DNA from: Rhodoluna limnophila
GTDB taxonomy: Bacteria > Actinomycetota > Actinomycetes > Actinomycetales > Microbacteriaceae
NCBI RefSeq assembly: GCF_005845365.1
Contig: NZ_CP040509.1
Span: 372,001 to 436,000, forward strand
Length of the DNA: 64,000 nt
Reading direction: 5' to 3'
In this document: positions 1 through 8,164 of the stretch, one piece after another
Layout of the letters: every line of letters starts with the position of its first letter
Numbering within the stretch: position 1 is the stretch's first letter
Program-made: the position numbers and the translations under genes
Notes under the pieces: generated by a model
The model's database searches: none
What the model was told of the DNA's origin: nothing
The model's input: only the letters and a program-made list of their open reading frames with translations

Positions 1-1474
1 CTTCGGCGAATCATCTCCGGTTTACTCAATCGTGGGTGGACCTGCCAACACCGAACCACGCGAGTTGGACTATCCAGCCGGTGATGGCGAGGCAGACCAG
101 ACCTACACCACCTTTACCGGTGACGGTGGTCCAAAGCTAGACAACATCTTTGCCCGTCTGGCCTATGCCTTGAAGTTCCAGAGCGAGCAAATTTTGCTGT
201 CAGATGCTCTCAACAACGAGTCTCAGATTCTTTACGATCGAGACCCGCGTACCCGAGTTTCAGAAGTAGCTCCGTACCTAACTCTCGACAGCGACAGCTA
301 CCCAGCTGTGGTTGATGGTCGCGTGGTCTGGATTGTTGATGGTTACACAACCTCGGCTAACTATCCGTACTCTCGCGCAGAAAACTTCGGCGACGCAATT
401 ACCGACAGCAACTCTGGAACCATTTCAACTCGTGGTTCGATCAACTACATTCGTAACTCGGTGAAGGCCACAGTAGACGCCTACGACGGCAGCGTGACCC
501 TGTACGCGTGGGATGAAACCGACCCAATCCTGAAGACTTGGTCGAAGATCTTCCCAAACACCATCAAGCCGGTTTCTGAGATGTCGGGTGACCTTATGAG
601 TCACGTTCGTTACCCAGCTGACCTCTTCAAGATGCAGCGCGCTGTACTTGGTTCATATCACGTCACCGATGCTGGTGCTTTCTACTCTCAGGAAGACGCT
701 TGGATGACCCCTAACGATCCGGTTAGTGGTTCAGACAGCAACCAGGTTCTGCAGCCGCCTTACTACCTGACTCTTCAGGTTCCTGGCGCGACAGCCCCAA
801 GCTTCTCGCTCTATTCAACATTCATTCCTCGATCGACGGGTGAATCAAGCCGAAACGTTTTGAAGGGCTACTTTGTAGTTGACTCGGATGCCGGCTCCAC
901 CGATGGCAAGGTCTCCAGCAGCTATGGAAAACTGCGGTTGCTTACCCTTCCTGCCAGCACCATCGTGCCGGGTCCTGGTCAGGTTCAGAACGCATTCTCC
1001 GCCGACTCTGAAGTATCCCGATTGCTAAATATTTTGCGTCAGGGTTCAACTCAGGTTCTAAACGGTAACCTACTGACCCTTCCGGTCGGTGGCGGATTGC
1101 TTTACGTCCAGCCGGTGTACATCAAGTCAACGGGTGAGACCAGCTTCCCTCTGCTTAAGAAGGTTTTGGTTGCCTTCGGTGACAAGATTGCCTTCGAAGA
1201 CACCCTTGATGAGGCCCTTGATTCGCTGTTCGGCGGCAACTCGGGTGCTGAGGCCGGGGATGGCGACGGTGTCACTGTGCCTGAAGAACCAGGCGTCGAA
1301 GAGCCAACCACCGGTGAAGGCACAAACGCTGCTCTAGCCGCTGCGCTTGAAAAGGCTCGCAAGGCCATGCTTGACCGCGAGGCTGCTATGGCGGCCGGCG
1401 ACTGGGCTGCTTACGGCAAGGCCGATGACGCTCTAAAGGCAGCAATTGAGGCGGCGATCGCGGCATCAAACTAG
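1..1474 (+). CDS. UPF0182 family membrane protein, C-terminal part (5' end outside window)
   Basis: The reading frame is already open at base 2, so the gene starts upstream of the window. The visible part is about 490 residues of a family whose members are usually 900-1000 residues, with a multi-pass N-terminal half that is not seen here. The segment shows the family's typical stretches: a [11 protein letters not shown]-like start, the YDRDPRTRV region, [16 protein letters not shown], and the [13 protein letters not shown] / [15 protein letters not shown] region. The visible part has no membrane segment and is presumably extracytoplasmic. The tail is acidic (about residues 405-430 of the visible part) followed by an Ala-rich, probably helical end. 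The molecular function of UPF0182 proteins is unknown. It ends 45 bases before tRNA-fMet. Confidence 0.85.
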   Translation, partial: FGESSPVYSIVGGPANTEPRELDYPAGDGEADQTYTTFTGDGGPKLDNIFARLAYALKFQSEQILLSDALNNESQILYDRDPRTRVSEVAPYLTLDSDSYPAVVDGRVVWIVDGYTTSANYPYSRAENFGDAITDSNSGTISTRGSINYIRNSVKATVDAYDGSVTLYAWDETDPILKTWSKIFPNTIKPVSEMSGDLMSHVRYPADLFKMQRAVLGSYHVTDAGAFYSQEDAWMTPNDPVSGSDSNQVLQPPYYLTLQVPGATAPSFSLYSTFIPRSTGESSRNVLKGYFVVDSDAGSTDGKVSSSYGKLRLLTLPASTIVPGPGQVQNAFSADSEVSRLLNILRQGSTQVLNGNLLTLPVGGGLLYVQPVYIKSTGETSFPLLKKVLVAFGDKIAFEDTLDEALDSLFGGNSGAEAGDGDGVTVPEEPGVEEPTTGEGTNAALAAALEKARKAMLDREAAMAAGDWAAYGKADDALKAAIEAAIAASN

Positions 1475-1478
1475 CCGG

Positions 1479-1508
1479 CTGGAACTTCTCCTCGAGGCGT
1501 GCTACACT
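1479..1508 (+). promoter_or_regulatory. Candidate promoter of tRNA-fMet
   Basis: A TACACT box (1503-1508) lies 11 bases before the mature 5' end of the tRNA, with a weak CTGGAA -35-like hexamer 18 bases further upstream. The position fits a tRNA promoter; the -35 match is poor. Confidence 0.4.
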
Positions 1509-1519
1509 TGGAACTTCGC

Positions 1520-1593
1520 CGCGGGGTGGAGCAGTTCGGTAGCTCGCCGGGCTCATAACCCGGAGGTCGTAGGTTCAAATCCTGCCCCCGCAA
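1520..1593 (+). tRNA. tRNA-fMet (CAT), initiator
   Basis: A full cloverleaf of 74 bases can be drawn: a 7-bp acceptor stem with the initiator-type C1-A72 mismatch, a D arm, an anticodon arm with three consecutive G-C pairs (CCGGG/CCCGG) and loop CTCATAA, and a T arm with TTCAAAT. The C1-A72 mismatch and the three G-C pairs identify the initiator rather than the elongator. CCA is not encoded (ACT follows position 1592) and must be added after transcription. Confidence 0.95.
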
Positions 1594-1600
1594 CTAGAAC

Positions 1601-1642
1601 AAAAACCCGGTTCACCAGAAATGGTGAGCCGGGTTTTTTGTT
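1601..1642 (+). terminator. Rho-independent terminator after tRNA-fMet
   Basis: AACCCGG-TTCACC pairs with GGTGA-GCCGGGTT around a short AGAAAT loop, followed by a run of six T. It is a strong intrinsic terminator placed directly behind the tRNA. Confidence 0.85.
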
Positions 1643-1691
1643 GCTGTTGATAACTTAAGCGCTGGATTCACGGGGCCCCTAGCCTCAGTCC

Positions 1692-2555
1692 ATGTTTGCA
1701 AAACAGTTTGCCGGATTCGGCTTGGCTCTCATGCTGTGCCTGGTCGCTCCGCTGCCTTCACCCAGCTGGGCGGCTTGCAAGGTCAACAGTTCCTCTGATG
1801 GAATCCAGCACGGTTCGGTCGTGGTTGGTTCAACCGTCACCATTTGCGGTTCAGCGCAATCGGTCCAGCCTGGCCGAAAGAGCACCGTCTCAAAAGTTCA
1901 ACCCAAAGTGCAGTCAAAGGTCACCTCACCGGTGGTGGTCAAGCCGGCGCCAAGAAAAGCCAATCAGTACGACAAACATCGAGGTTGGGTAACCCCTCCG
2001 GTGAAAGCCAAGCCCAAGGTAGTTGCCAAGCCTAAAATTTCGATCAAAAAAGTAGTCAAGAAAACCACAAAAATTACACCGCCCAGCTCAACTTCTAAAT
2101 CAGCCGAGGTGTCATTCAACGTTCAAGACCTTGCGGTGAGCGTTAGCCCTGGTTTGCAAGTCGCCGCGGGGCAAGTCCTCTTGTTCGGCACAAACGCAAG
2201 CACGCACTTCGGCAGGGGTAACATCCTCGGCAAAAACGCTGAGGTTAGGTTTACCCTTCGGCAAGTCGGGTGGCAGTTCGGCGACGACACCGAATCTTCA
2301 GTGGCAAATCCACAAAAAGCATTTTGGTCAGAGGGCCAATTTGAGGTGGTTGCGAATGCAACTTATTCGGTCGCGTATCGGCTGGCTGGCGCTACATCCT
2401 GGAATCCATCCGGGGCCGAGATAACAACCTCTGCGAAGGTAATCATCGAGGTGGGGGTTGATTTGGAAACTCAAACTCAAGAGACCGCGGACAGGCGCGT
2501 TTTGCTGGTGGGGGAGCAGTGCCGAGCTGATTTGAGCGTGTTTGGCTGCGGATAA
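1692..2555 (+). CDS. Secreted Lys/Pro-rich protein with a PKD-like domain, function unknown
   Basis: A 287-residue protein with a clear Sec signal peptide (hydrophobic core about 8-20, cleavage likely after SWA near residue 27). Residues about 55-135 form a low-complexity linker rich in Lys, Pro, Val and Ser, as in cell-wall-spanning segments. The C-terminal part (about 140-265) has a WQFGDDTES segment followed by a pattern of alternating beta strands that resembles a PKD fold, where FGDG is typical. Cysteines occur near the N terminus of the mature protein and at the very end (EQC, FGCG), so disulfides are possible. The start has no ribosome binding site but a TAGCCT box six bases upstream, so the mRNA is probably leaderless. 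I do not recognise the family; a surface or cell-wall role is inference. It precedes the HtrA protease gene. Confidence 0.75.
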   Translation: MFAKQFAGFGLALMLCLVAPLPSPSWAACKVNSSSDGIQHGSVVVGSTVTICGSAQSVQPGRKSTVSKVQPKVQSKVTSPVVVKPAPRKANQYDKHRGWVTPPVKAKPKVVAKPKISIKKVVKKTTKITPPSSTSKSAEVSFNVQDLAVSVSPGLQVAAGQVLLFGTNASTHFGRGNILGKNAEVRFTLRQVGWQFGDDTESSVANPQKAFWSEGQFEVVANATYSVAYRLAGATSWNPSGAEITTSAKVIIEVGVDLETQTQETADRRVLLVGEQCRADLSVFGCG

Positions 2556-2639
2556 CTGGTTTCAGGTTTCTCTCAGAGAGTTTTCATAAACTATTCAGAC
2601 ACGCTTGGCAATCTATTTGTCAAAGATGAAAGGCTTAAA

Positions 2640-3863
2640 GTGTCTGATTACAACCGTCAATTTGTATTTGAAGTTGCTAAACCGGTGGAGTTGGTCAAAC
2701 CTAAGCTCACGCTTCGCCAAAGATTAGCTAAAAAGACCACATTCCTTACTGGCACGGCCGCCATCACACTGGGCGCTCTGGTTGGCGCTGGTGTAGGTGC
2801 CGGTGTTGGCGTATCCGTATACAACTACTGGACGAGACCTGCCCCAATCGTGGTCAACAACACCGATGATGTGAACTGGGTTACGGCCGCTGCCGCCAAG
2901 GCTTCACCGTCTGTAGCAACCATCAATGTTTCGGGATCAGCCGGTGGCGGAAACGGGTCCGGCGTGTTTTTGACCGAAGATGGATACCTTCTGACCAACA
3001 CCCACGTGGTGACGCTGGACGGCTCAGAAGCGCAGGCAGAGATTGAAGTCAAAACCTGGGATGGTCACGTATACCCGGCGACCATCGTTGGAACCGACCC
3101 AATCAACGACCTGGCTGTCATCAAGGTTGAGGCACCAATTACCTTCTCCCCAATAACTTTTGCCGACTCTAGCAAGCTCAATGTTGGCGCCCGCGTTGTT
3201 GCCCTGGGAGCCCCACTCGGATTGGCCAATACGGTCACCGAGGGAGTTGTCTCTGCGCTGAATCGAACCATTCAGGTGGCATCGGCAGCGGCGCCAGAAA
3301 ATTCAGATTCCGGCCAGGGTGGTTTGCAGCTTTTCAGTGGCAGCGGAACTGCCATCAACCTCCGGGTAATTCAAACCGATGCTGCCATCAACCCAGGTAA
3401 CTCTGGTGGTGCGCTGGTTAATTCCACCGGTGAGCTTGTAGGCATCAACGTGGCAATTGCATCGGCCGGCAGCTCAGGTTCGTCCGGCAGCATTGGAGTG
3501 GGTTTTGCTATCCCTTCGAATGTGGCCAAGAGAATTGCCAGCGAAATTATGGCTAGCGGAAGTGCCAGCCATGCCCTGCTTGGAGCAGGGGTAACGGATG
3601 CCGCCAACTCGGATAACAACACCAGCTTTAGTGTGGGCGCCGAAATCCGTGAACTCACTCCGGGTGGCGCGGCAGAGCTTGGCAAGCTCGAGGTTGGCGA
3701 TGTCATCGTTGAGTTCAACGGAGTTCCGATTGCTTCGGCAAGTGAATTAACAGCTGCCGTTCGTCAAGAGCCAGCCGGCGCAGTGGCTGAGGTTACTTTC
3801 ATTCGGGATGGCAAGACCATGAGCCTGAAGGTAACCTTAGGAGACGCGGCTGACCTTGAATAG
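2640..3863 (+). CDS. Membrane-anchored HtrA/DegP-like serine protease with PDZ domain
   Basis: A 407-residue S1C protease. A short cytoplasmic N terminus (1-33) is followed by a Gly/Ala-rich membrane segment (about 36-60). The trypsin-like domain carries the triad His122 (TNTHVV), Asp157 (NDLAVIKV) and Ser255 (NPGNSGGAL). One C-terminal PDZ domain covers about 315-400. Family members degrade or refold damaged proteins outside the membrane and often take part in envelope stress responses. The GTG start at 2640 has a GAAAGG site upstream. The next gene follows after 22 bases. The protein belongs to the actinobacterial PepD/HtrA type; the exact orthologue is not decided. Confidence 0.92.
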   Translation: MSDYNRQFVFEVAKPVELVKPKLTLRQRLAKKTTFLTGTAAITLGALVGAGVGAGVGVSVYNYWTRPAPIVVNNTDDVNWVTAAAAKASPSVATINVSGSAGGGNGSGVFLTEDGYLLTNTHVVTLDGSEAQAEIEVKTWDGHVYPATIVGTDPINDLAVIKVEAPITFSPITFADSSKLNVGARVVALGAPLGLANTVTEGVVSALNRTIQVASAAAPENSDSGQGGLQLFSGSGTAINLRVIQTDAAINPGNSGGALVNSTGELVGINVAIASAGSSGSSGSIGVGFAIPSNVAKRIASEIMASGSASHALLGAGVTDAANSDNNTSFSVGAEIRELTPGGAAELGKLEVGDVIVEFNGVPIASASELTAAVRQEPAGAVAEVTFIRDGKTMSLKVTLGDAADLE

Positions 3864-3885
3864 TCGCGGTTTCGAAGGGAGCGCC

Positions 3886-4173
3886 ATGAGCGATTTTGGT
3901 AGTGAGAGCATCGGCGGGCAGACCGCCGGATCAACTCTGCTTGAAGAGCAGGTTCAAAATGTTGAGCCAGGCGACCACGAGCGTAATTCGCATTACGTTC
4001 GCAAAGAAAAGATTGTCGAGTCGGCAGTTTTGGGTACGCCGGTCATCGCGCTGTGTGGCAAAGTCTGGGTCCCGGGTCGTGACCCAGAAAAGTTTCCGGT
4101 TTGCCCTACCTGCAAAGAAATTTATGCGGGGCTCAGACCAGAAGACCCTAAGAGTTCTGGCGAGGGCAAATAG
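3886..4173 (+). CDS. DUF3039 family protein
   Basis: A 95-residue cytoplasmic protein matching the actinobacterial DUF3039 family, with the stretches DHERNSHYVRKEKI, ALCGKVWVPGRDP and FPVCPTCKEIY. Cys57, Cys73 and Cys76 look like part of a zinc ribbon; a fourth ligand might be a histidine near residues 31-36. An in-frame ATG at 3856 also exists, but ATG 3886 has a good AAGGGAG site and gives the usual N terminus. The function of the family is unknown. Its stop codon overlaps the TAGACT box that probably drives murI. Confidence 0.85.
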   Translation: MSDFGSESIGGQTAGSTLLEEQVQNVEPGDHERNSHYVRKEKIVESAVLGTPVIALCGKVWVPGRDPEKFPVCPTCKEIYAGLRPEDPKSSGEGK

Positions 4174-4182
4174 ACTTACCCC
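4171..4182 (+). promoter_or_regulatory. TAGACT box just before murI (leaderless promoter candidate)
   Basis: TAGACT (4171-4176) lies six bases before the GTG start and no ribosome binding site is near. The same hexamer in the same position is seen before the cobalamin adenosyltransferase and gabT genes. It overlaps the TAG stop of the DUF3039 gene. Confidence 0.5.
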
Positions 4183-4986
4183 GTGAATGACGCGCCAATC
4201 GGTATTTTTGACTCCGGTGTTGGCGGGCTAACCGTAGCCCGAGCCATCATCGATCAGTTGCCAAACGAATCCATCATCTATGTAGGTGACACTGCAAATA
4301 CGCCCTATGGCCCAAAGTCCATTCCGGTTGTTCGTGAGCTTGCCCTAAGTGTGATGGATCGTCTGGTTGATGAGGGCGTCAAATTGCTGGTAATCGCGTG
4401 TAACTCAGCATCTGCAGCTGTTTTACGCGACGCACGTGAGCGTTACACCGTTGGTCGAGGCATTCCGGTGGTTGAGGTTATTCAACCCGCTGTTCGACGT
4501 GCCGTTGCAGCCACCAGAAACCGCAAAGTGGGCGTAATTGGTACCACAGCCACCATCACGTCAAAGGCCTACGATGACGCCTTCGCTGCGGCAGTGGACC
4601 TTGAAATTCACAGTGCTGCCTGCCCAAGTTTTGTTGACTACGTCGAAAAGGGCATTACCTCAGGGCCTGAGCTATTGGCGGCGGCTGAGCAGTATCTCGG
4701 CCCAATCCGTGATTCTGGCATCGATACTTTGGTGCTTGGCTGCACCCACTACCCGCTGCTGACCGGAGCGATTTCCTACGTCATGGGCGAAGACGTAACT
4801 CTAGTCTCCAGCGCTGAAGAAACAGCGAAAGACGTTTATCGAACCCTAGTCGCGCACGATCTCCTCCGAACCGCAACCACCCCTCCGGTCCTAACGTTTA
4901 AGGCCACCGGAGACGCTCAATCTTTTGAAAAACTGGCACGTAGATTCCTCGGGCCAGAGGTAACCCAAGTTGAAGGACTTTCATGA
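4183..4986 (+). CDS. murI: Glutamate racemase
   Basis: A 267-residue enzyme that converts L- to D-glutamate for peptidoglycan. The catalytic residues of the Asp/Glu racemase family are all visible: Asp10 in DSGVGGLTV, Cys73 in ACNSA, and Cys187/His189 in GCTHYPLL. Length is normal. The start is GTG. Its stop overlaps the rph start (ATGA), so murI, rph and rdgB form one translationally coupled unit. Confidence 0.96.
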   Translation: MNDAPIGIFDSGVGGLTVARAIIDQLPNESIIYVGDTANTPYGPKSIPVVRELALSVMDRLVDEGVKLLVIACNSASAAVLRDARERYTVGRGIPVVEVIQPAVRRAVAATRNRKVGVIGTTATITSKAYDDAFAAAVDLEIHSAACPSFVDYVEKGITSGPELLAAAEQYLGPIRDSGIDTLVLGCTHYPLLTGAISYVMGEDVTLVSSAEETAKDVYRTLVAHDLLRTATTPPVLTFKATGDAQSFEKLARRFLGPEVTQVEGLS

Positions 4987-5720
4987 CCGTTCGCGCCGAT
5001 GGCAGAACCCCAGACCAACTCCGCACCGTAACTATTGAACGCGGCTGGAGCGATCACGCTGAAGGCTCAGCGCTGATTTCTTTCGGAGGCACAAAGGTTT
5101 TGTGCACGGCGTCGTTTACCGCTGGAGTTCCGCGTTGGAAGGTCGGCAAGGGAGAAGGCTGGGTTACCGCAGAATACGCGATGCTTCCCCGAGCAACCAA
5201 CACCCGTAATGACCGCGAGGCCGTCAAGGGCAAGATTGGTGGGCGCACCCACGAGATTTCGCGCCTAATCGGGCGCAGCCTGCGTGCCATTGTTGACGTC
5301 CGCGAGCTCGGCGAGAACACCATCGTGATCGACTGTGATGTCCTCCAGGCAGATGGTGGCACCAGAACCGCTGCCATTACTGGCGCCTACGTTGCGCTGG
5401 TTGATGCAATTAGCTGGGCTCGTGAGCGCAAACTAATCAGCGCCAAAGCCAAGCCGCTGACTGACAGCGTTGCCGCTATCTCAGTTGGCATTATTGACGG
5501 CACCCCGATGCTAGACCTGGCCTACGTTGAAGACGTCCGCGCTCACACTGACATGAATGTGGTTGTTACTGGGTCGGGCAAATTTGTTGAAGTTCAGGGT
5601 ACTGCCGAGGGCGTGCCATTTGACCGAGACGAGTTGAATGCCCTGCTTGACATTGCACTAAAGGGCACCGGCGAGCTAACCGAAATCCAGAAGGTTGCCC
5701 TGGCCGGATCGGCAAACTAA
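4983..5720 (+). CDS. rph: Ribonuclease PH
   Basis: A 245-residue phosphorolytic 3'-5' exoribonuclease that trims tRNA 3' ends, of normal length. The family signatures [16 protein letters not shown] and [17 protein letters not shown] are intact. Since tRNA genes in this window lack an encoded CCA, 3' trimming before CCA addition is relevant. The start overlaps the murI stop by four bases and its stop overlaps the rdgB start (TAATG). Confidence 0.96.
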   Translation: MTVRADGRTPDQLRTVTIERGWSDHAEGSALISFGGTKVLCTASFTAGVPRWKVGKGEGWVTAEYAMLPRATNTRNDREAVKGKIGGRTHEISRLIGRSLRAIVDVRELGENTIVIDCDVLQADGGTRTAAITGAYVALVDAISWARERKLISAKAKPLTDSVAAISVGIIDGTPMLDLAYVEDVRAHTDMNVVVTGSGKFVEVQGTAEGVPFDRDELNALLDIALKGTGELTEIQKVALAGSAN

Positions 5721-6301
5721 TGGAGCTGGTGCTCGCGACTCACAACGCCCACAAGGTAGCCGAGGTTGGTGCCATCTTGGCCAACTCCGTACCGGGTCTA
5801 AATCTGCTTGGTTACGAGGGGCCTGAGCCGGTTGAGGATGGCGTGAGTTTTCTTGAAAACGCACTCATCAAGGCACGTGCTGCCTTTGAGTTCACGGGCC
5901 GACCAGCCATTGCCGACGACTCGGGGTTGGCGGTAGAGGTTCTCGGTGGTGCCCCTGGAATATTCAGCGCCCGTTGGTCCGGTACCCGCGATAATCAGGT
6001 CAACCGGCAACTGCTATTGGCTCAATTGGCCGACGTAAAGCCAGAGCATCGGGCTGCCGCCTTCGTTTGCACTATTGCCTATGTAGACGGTGAAAACGAG
6101 GTTTCATTCACCGGCATTTGGCCTGGCAGCATTGCAGCCCAGGAGCAGGGCGAGCACGGTTTTGGCTACGATCCGATTTTTATCCCAGAGGGTTTTGAGG
6201 TCACTGCGGCGCAAATGGACCCTGAGGTAAAGAACCTGCTGAGCCACCGCTCGTTGGCACTTGAGCAGCTGGCCAGCTACCTAGGCTCAATCGAAAACTA
6301 A
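5720..6301 (+). CDS. rdgB: RdgB/HAM1 non-canonical purine NTP pyrophosphatase
   Basis: A 193-residue house-cleaning enzyme that hydrolyses dITP, XTP and ITP to monophosphates. It shows ATHNAHKVAE at the N terminus, ADDSGLAVE, FSARW, GFGYDPIF and the C-terminal LSHRS motif, the usual substrate and metal positions. It is the last gene of the murI-rph-rdgB unit. Its stop codon overlaps the stop of the convergent dedA gene by three bases, leaving no room for a classical terminator. Confidence 0.95.
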   Translation: MELVLATHNAHKVAEVGAILANSVPGLNLLGYEGPEPVEDGVSFLENALIKARAAFEFTGRPAIADDSGLAVEVLGGAPGIFSARWSGTRDNQVNRQLLLAQLADVKPEHRAAAFVCTIAYVDGENEVSFTGIWPGSIAAQEQGEHGFGYDPIFIPEGFEVTAAQMDPEVKNLLSHRSLALEQLASYLGSIEN

Positions 6302-6963
6302 CTGACTAGGGTTTCGGCCTTGTGCTCGCGTCTTGCCTTGATTACTTCGTAGGCAATCGGAATCGATGAAACCACCACGAAACCAATCGTGAAGTACTCA
6401 ACGTGCTCTGCGACAAACGGAATTTTGCCCAAGAAGTAACCCAGCAGGGTGACGCCGGTTCCCCAGCCAATTACGCCGATGAAGTTGTATTTCAAGAAGT
6501 TTCGGTATGGCATCTGTCCGATTCCGGCTGCTACCGGAACAAAGGTCCTCATGACCGGTACAAAGTGCGCCAAGATGATTGCTCGGGCGCCATAGCGCTC
6601 GAAGAAGCTGTTGGTTTTGGCAACATTCTTTTGGCTGAATAGCTTCGAATCCTGCTTATTGAAGATGGCGGGGCCAGACTTTCGGCCAATCCAGTAGCCG
6701 GTTTGATCACCTAACCAGGCCGAACTCGAAATCATGATGCAGGCCAACCAGATTGGCACTGGCCAAGGCTCGCCGGCGGTCGGAAAAACCACATCGCCGG
6801 TTGAAATCATTAGACCGACTACGAATAGCAGCGAGTCACCCGGCAGGAAGAAACCAACCAGCAGGCCGGTCTCAATGAAGACGATCGCGCAAACGCCAAT
6901 CATCGCGAAGGCTCCGAAAGACTGAATCAGTGTTTCGGGCTCAAGCCATTCCATTCCAAACAT
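6298..6963 (-). CDS. DedA family integral membrane protein
   Basis: A 221-residue protein with about five membrane segments. Family motifs are present: FFLPGDSLLFV (about 38-48), the GDQTGYWIGRKSGP segment, and FVPVMRTFVPVAAG, with the arginine typical of DedA proteins. DedA proteins are implicated in lipid carrier (undecaprenyl phosphate) flipping and membrane homeostasis. The annotated start ATG lies one base after the 3' end of tRNA-Arg on the same strand and has no ribosome binding site; a second in-frame ATG at codon 4 is an alternative. See findings. Confidence 0.92.
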   Translation of the reverse strand: MFGMEWLEPETLIQSFGAFAMIGVCAIVFIETGLLVGFFLPGDSLLFVVGLMISTGDVVFPTAGEPWPVPIWLACIMISSSAWLGDQTGYWIGRKSGPAIFNKQDSKLFSQKNVAKTNSFFERYGARAIILAHFVPVMRTFVPVAAGIGQMPYRNFLKYNFIGVIGWGTGVTLLGYFLGKIPFVAEHVEYFTIGFVVVSSIPIAYEVIKARREHKAETLVS

Positions 6964-6964
6964 G

Positions 6965-7036
6965 TGCCCCTAGCAGGATTCGAACCTGCGCTTTCGCCTC
7001 CGGAGAGCGACGCTCTATCCCCTGAGCTATAGGGGC
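6965..7036 (-). tRNA. tRNA-Arg (CCG)
   Basis: On the minus strand a full cloverleaf forms: acceptor GCCCCTA/TAGGGGC, D arm with GCTC/GAGC, anticodon stem with loop CTCCGGA (anticodon CCG, reading CGG), and a T arm with TTCGAAT. The discriminator base is A at 6965; CCA is not encoded. Only one base separates it from the dedA start codon. Confidence 0.95.
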
Positions 7037-7050
7037 CAGGGTGCGCTTAA

Positions 7051-7056
7051 AGCCTA
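7051..7056 (-). promoter_or_regulatory. Candidate -10 box for tRNA-Arg/dedA
   Basis: TAGGCT on the minus strand lies 14 bases before the tRNA 5' end. The same hexamer occurs before several other genes in this window. No good -35 is visible. Confidence 0.35.
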
Positions 7057-7071
7057 ACAGCGAGGATGGCC

Positions 7072-7077
7072 TATGAT
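7072..7077 (+). promoter_or_regulatory. Candidate -10 box (TATGAT) for the GH32-like gene
   Basis: TATGAT lies 32 bases before the ATG at 7110. The same hexamer occurs before argS and ispG. A TTAAAG hexamer lies 19 bases upstream, which is long for a -35 spacing. Confidence 0.35.
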
Positions 7078-7109
7078 TTTCGAAGACGGCTGAACAACAA
7101 GGAGAAATA

Positions 7110-8057
7110 ATGGCGCTAAAACTACCGGGTCAATGGGTATGGGACTCATGGTTTGTTTTCGATGGTGAAAAGCACCACGCCTTTTATTTGCAGGCATCTC
7201 GCGGTCTAAAAAACCCAGACCGACGTCACCGCAACGTGACCGTCGGCCACGCTATTTCAGACGACCTTGTCAATTGGACAATCCTCCCGGACGCACTGAC
7301 TCCTAGTGACGAACCTGGTTTTGACAGCTGGACCACTTGGACCGGATCTGTGACCAAGGGCGATGACGGTCTTTGGTACCTGTTTTACACGGGTACCAGC
7401 CGCGAAGACGCGGGCGAGCGCCAGGCTGTTGGGCTTGCGGTTTCTAAAGACCTGATCTCGTGGGACAAGGTTCAAACCACTCCGGTGGCAGAGGCCGACC
7501 CGCGCTGGTATCGCACGCTTCAGGCTGGTTTCGAAAACGAGCCGTTCCGCGACCCATGGGTATTCAAGCTTCCTGGTGAATCTGAATGGACCATGTTGAC
7601 CACCGCTGCATCGAACACCTTTGAGAACCCGAATCAAAATGCCGTTGCCGGTTACGCAAAATCCAAGGACCTAATCAACTGGGAGGTATTGCCTCCGCTT
7701 GGCAAACCGGATTCAGGTTTTGGCGAGACCGAAGTTTTTCAGTACGCCAATGTCGATGGCGTGACCCTGCTTTTGTTCTGCGCTTCAAAGCAGTGGTTGA
7801 GTGATGAGCGCCAGGCCAACGGAGAGCAGGGTGGCGGTTACAGCGTGGTTGTTCCGGCTGACCTGAGTGAGGTTGATTTCACCAAGTCGGTGGCATTCCC
7901 TGCCTATGACCTTTACGCTCCGAGATTGGTCCAGGATAAGCAGGGCGGCTGGAACTACATCGGTTTTGTAAATTACCGCGATGGCGAGTTCTACGGTGAG
8001 CTTTGTGATCCAATTCCGGTCACTGCAGACCCAGTGCTAGGCCTCATCCGCAAGTAG
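7110..8057 (+). CDS. GH32-like (beta-fructosidase superfamily) glycoside hydrolase, cytoplasmic
   Basis: A 315-residue five-bladed beta-propeller glycosidase. The three acidic residues of the GH32/GH43/GH68 superfamily can be placed: Asp12 (WVWDSWF, nucleophile position), Asp148 in the FRDPW motif (transition-state stabiliser) and Glu206 or Glu208 in GETEVF (acid/base). Repeated DLVNW, DLISW and DLINW blade motifs are visible. There is no signal peptide and no C-terminal beta-sandwich of classical GH32 invertases, so it acts inside the cell on an imported sugar. The RDP motif favours a fructosidase-type enzyme; the substrate is not known. The start has an AAGGAG site. No sugar transporter lies next to it. 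Confidence 0.8.
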   Translation: MALKLPGQWVWDSWFVFDGEKHHAFYLQASRGLKNPDRRHRNVTVGHAISDDLVNWTILPDALTPSDEPGFDSWTTWTGSVTKGDDGLWYLFYTGTSREDAGERQAVGLAVSKDLISWDKVQTTPVAEADPRWYRTLQAGFENEPFRDPWVFKLPGESEWTMLTTAASNTFENPNQNAVAGYAKSKDLINWEVLPPLGKPDSGFGETEVFQYANVDGVTLLLFCASKQWLSDERQANGEQGGGYSVVVPADLSEVDFTKSVAFPAYDLYAPRLVQDKQGGWNYIGFVNYRDGEFYGELCDPIPVTADPVLGLIRK

Positions 8058-8086
8058 TCAAATCGGTGTCAGGGCGCCATTCTCGG

Positions 8087-8154
8087 TATGATTTAGAGAC
8101 AGTCTCTTTTCGATGCCGGCCCTTTGCGCGCCCATCAAACTGAGAAATTCAGTT
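8087..8154 (+). promoter_or_regulatory. Candidate argS promoter and leader hairpins
   Basis: TATGAT (8087-8092) is a plausible -10 box, giving an argS leader of about 65 bases. The leader holds an AGAGAC/GTCTCT near-palindrome at 8095-8107 and a small AACTGA/TCAGTT hairpin (8138-8154) right before the TAGGAA ribosome binding site. Whether these regulate argS is unknown. Confidence 0.35.
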
Positions 8155-8164
8155 AGGAACCACA

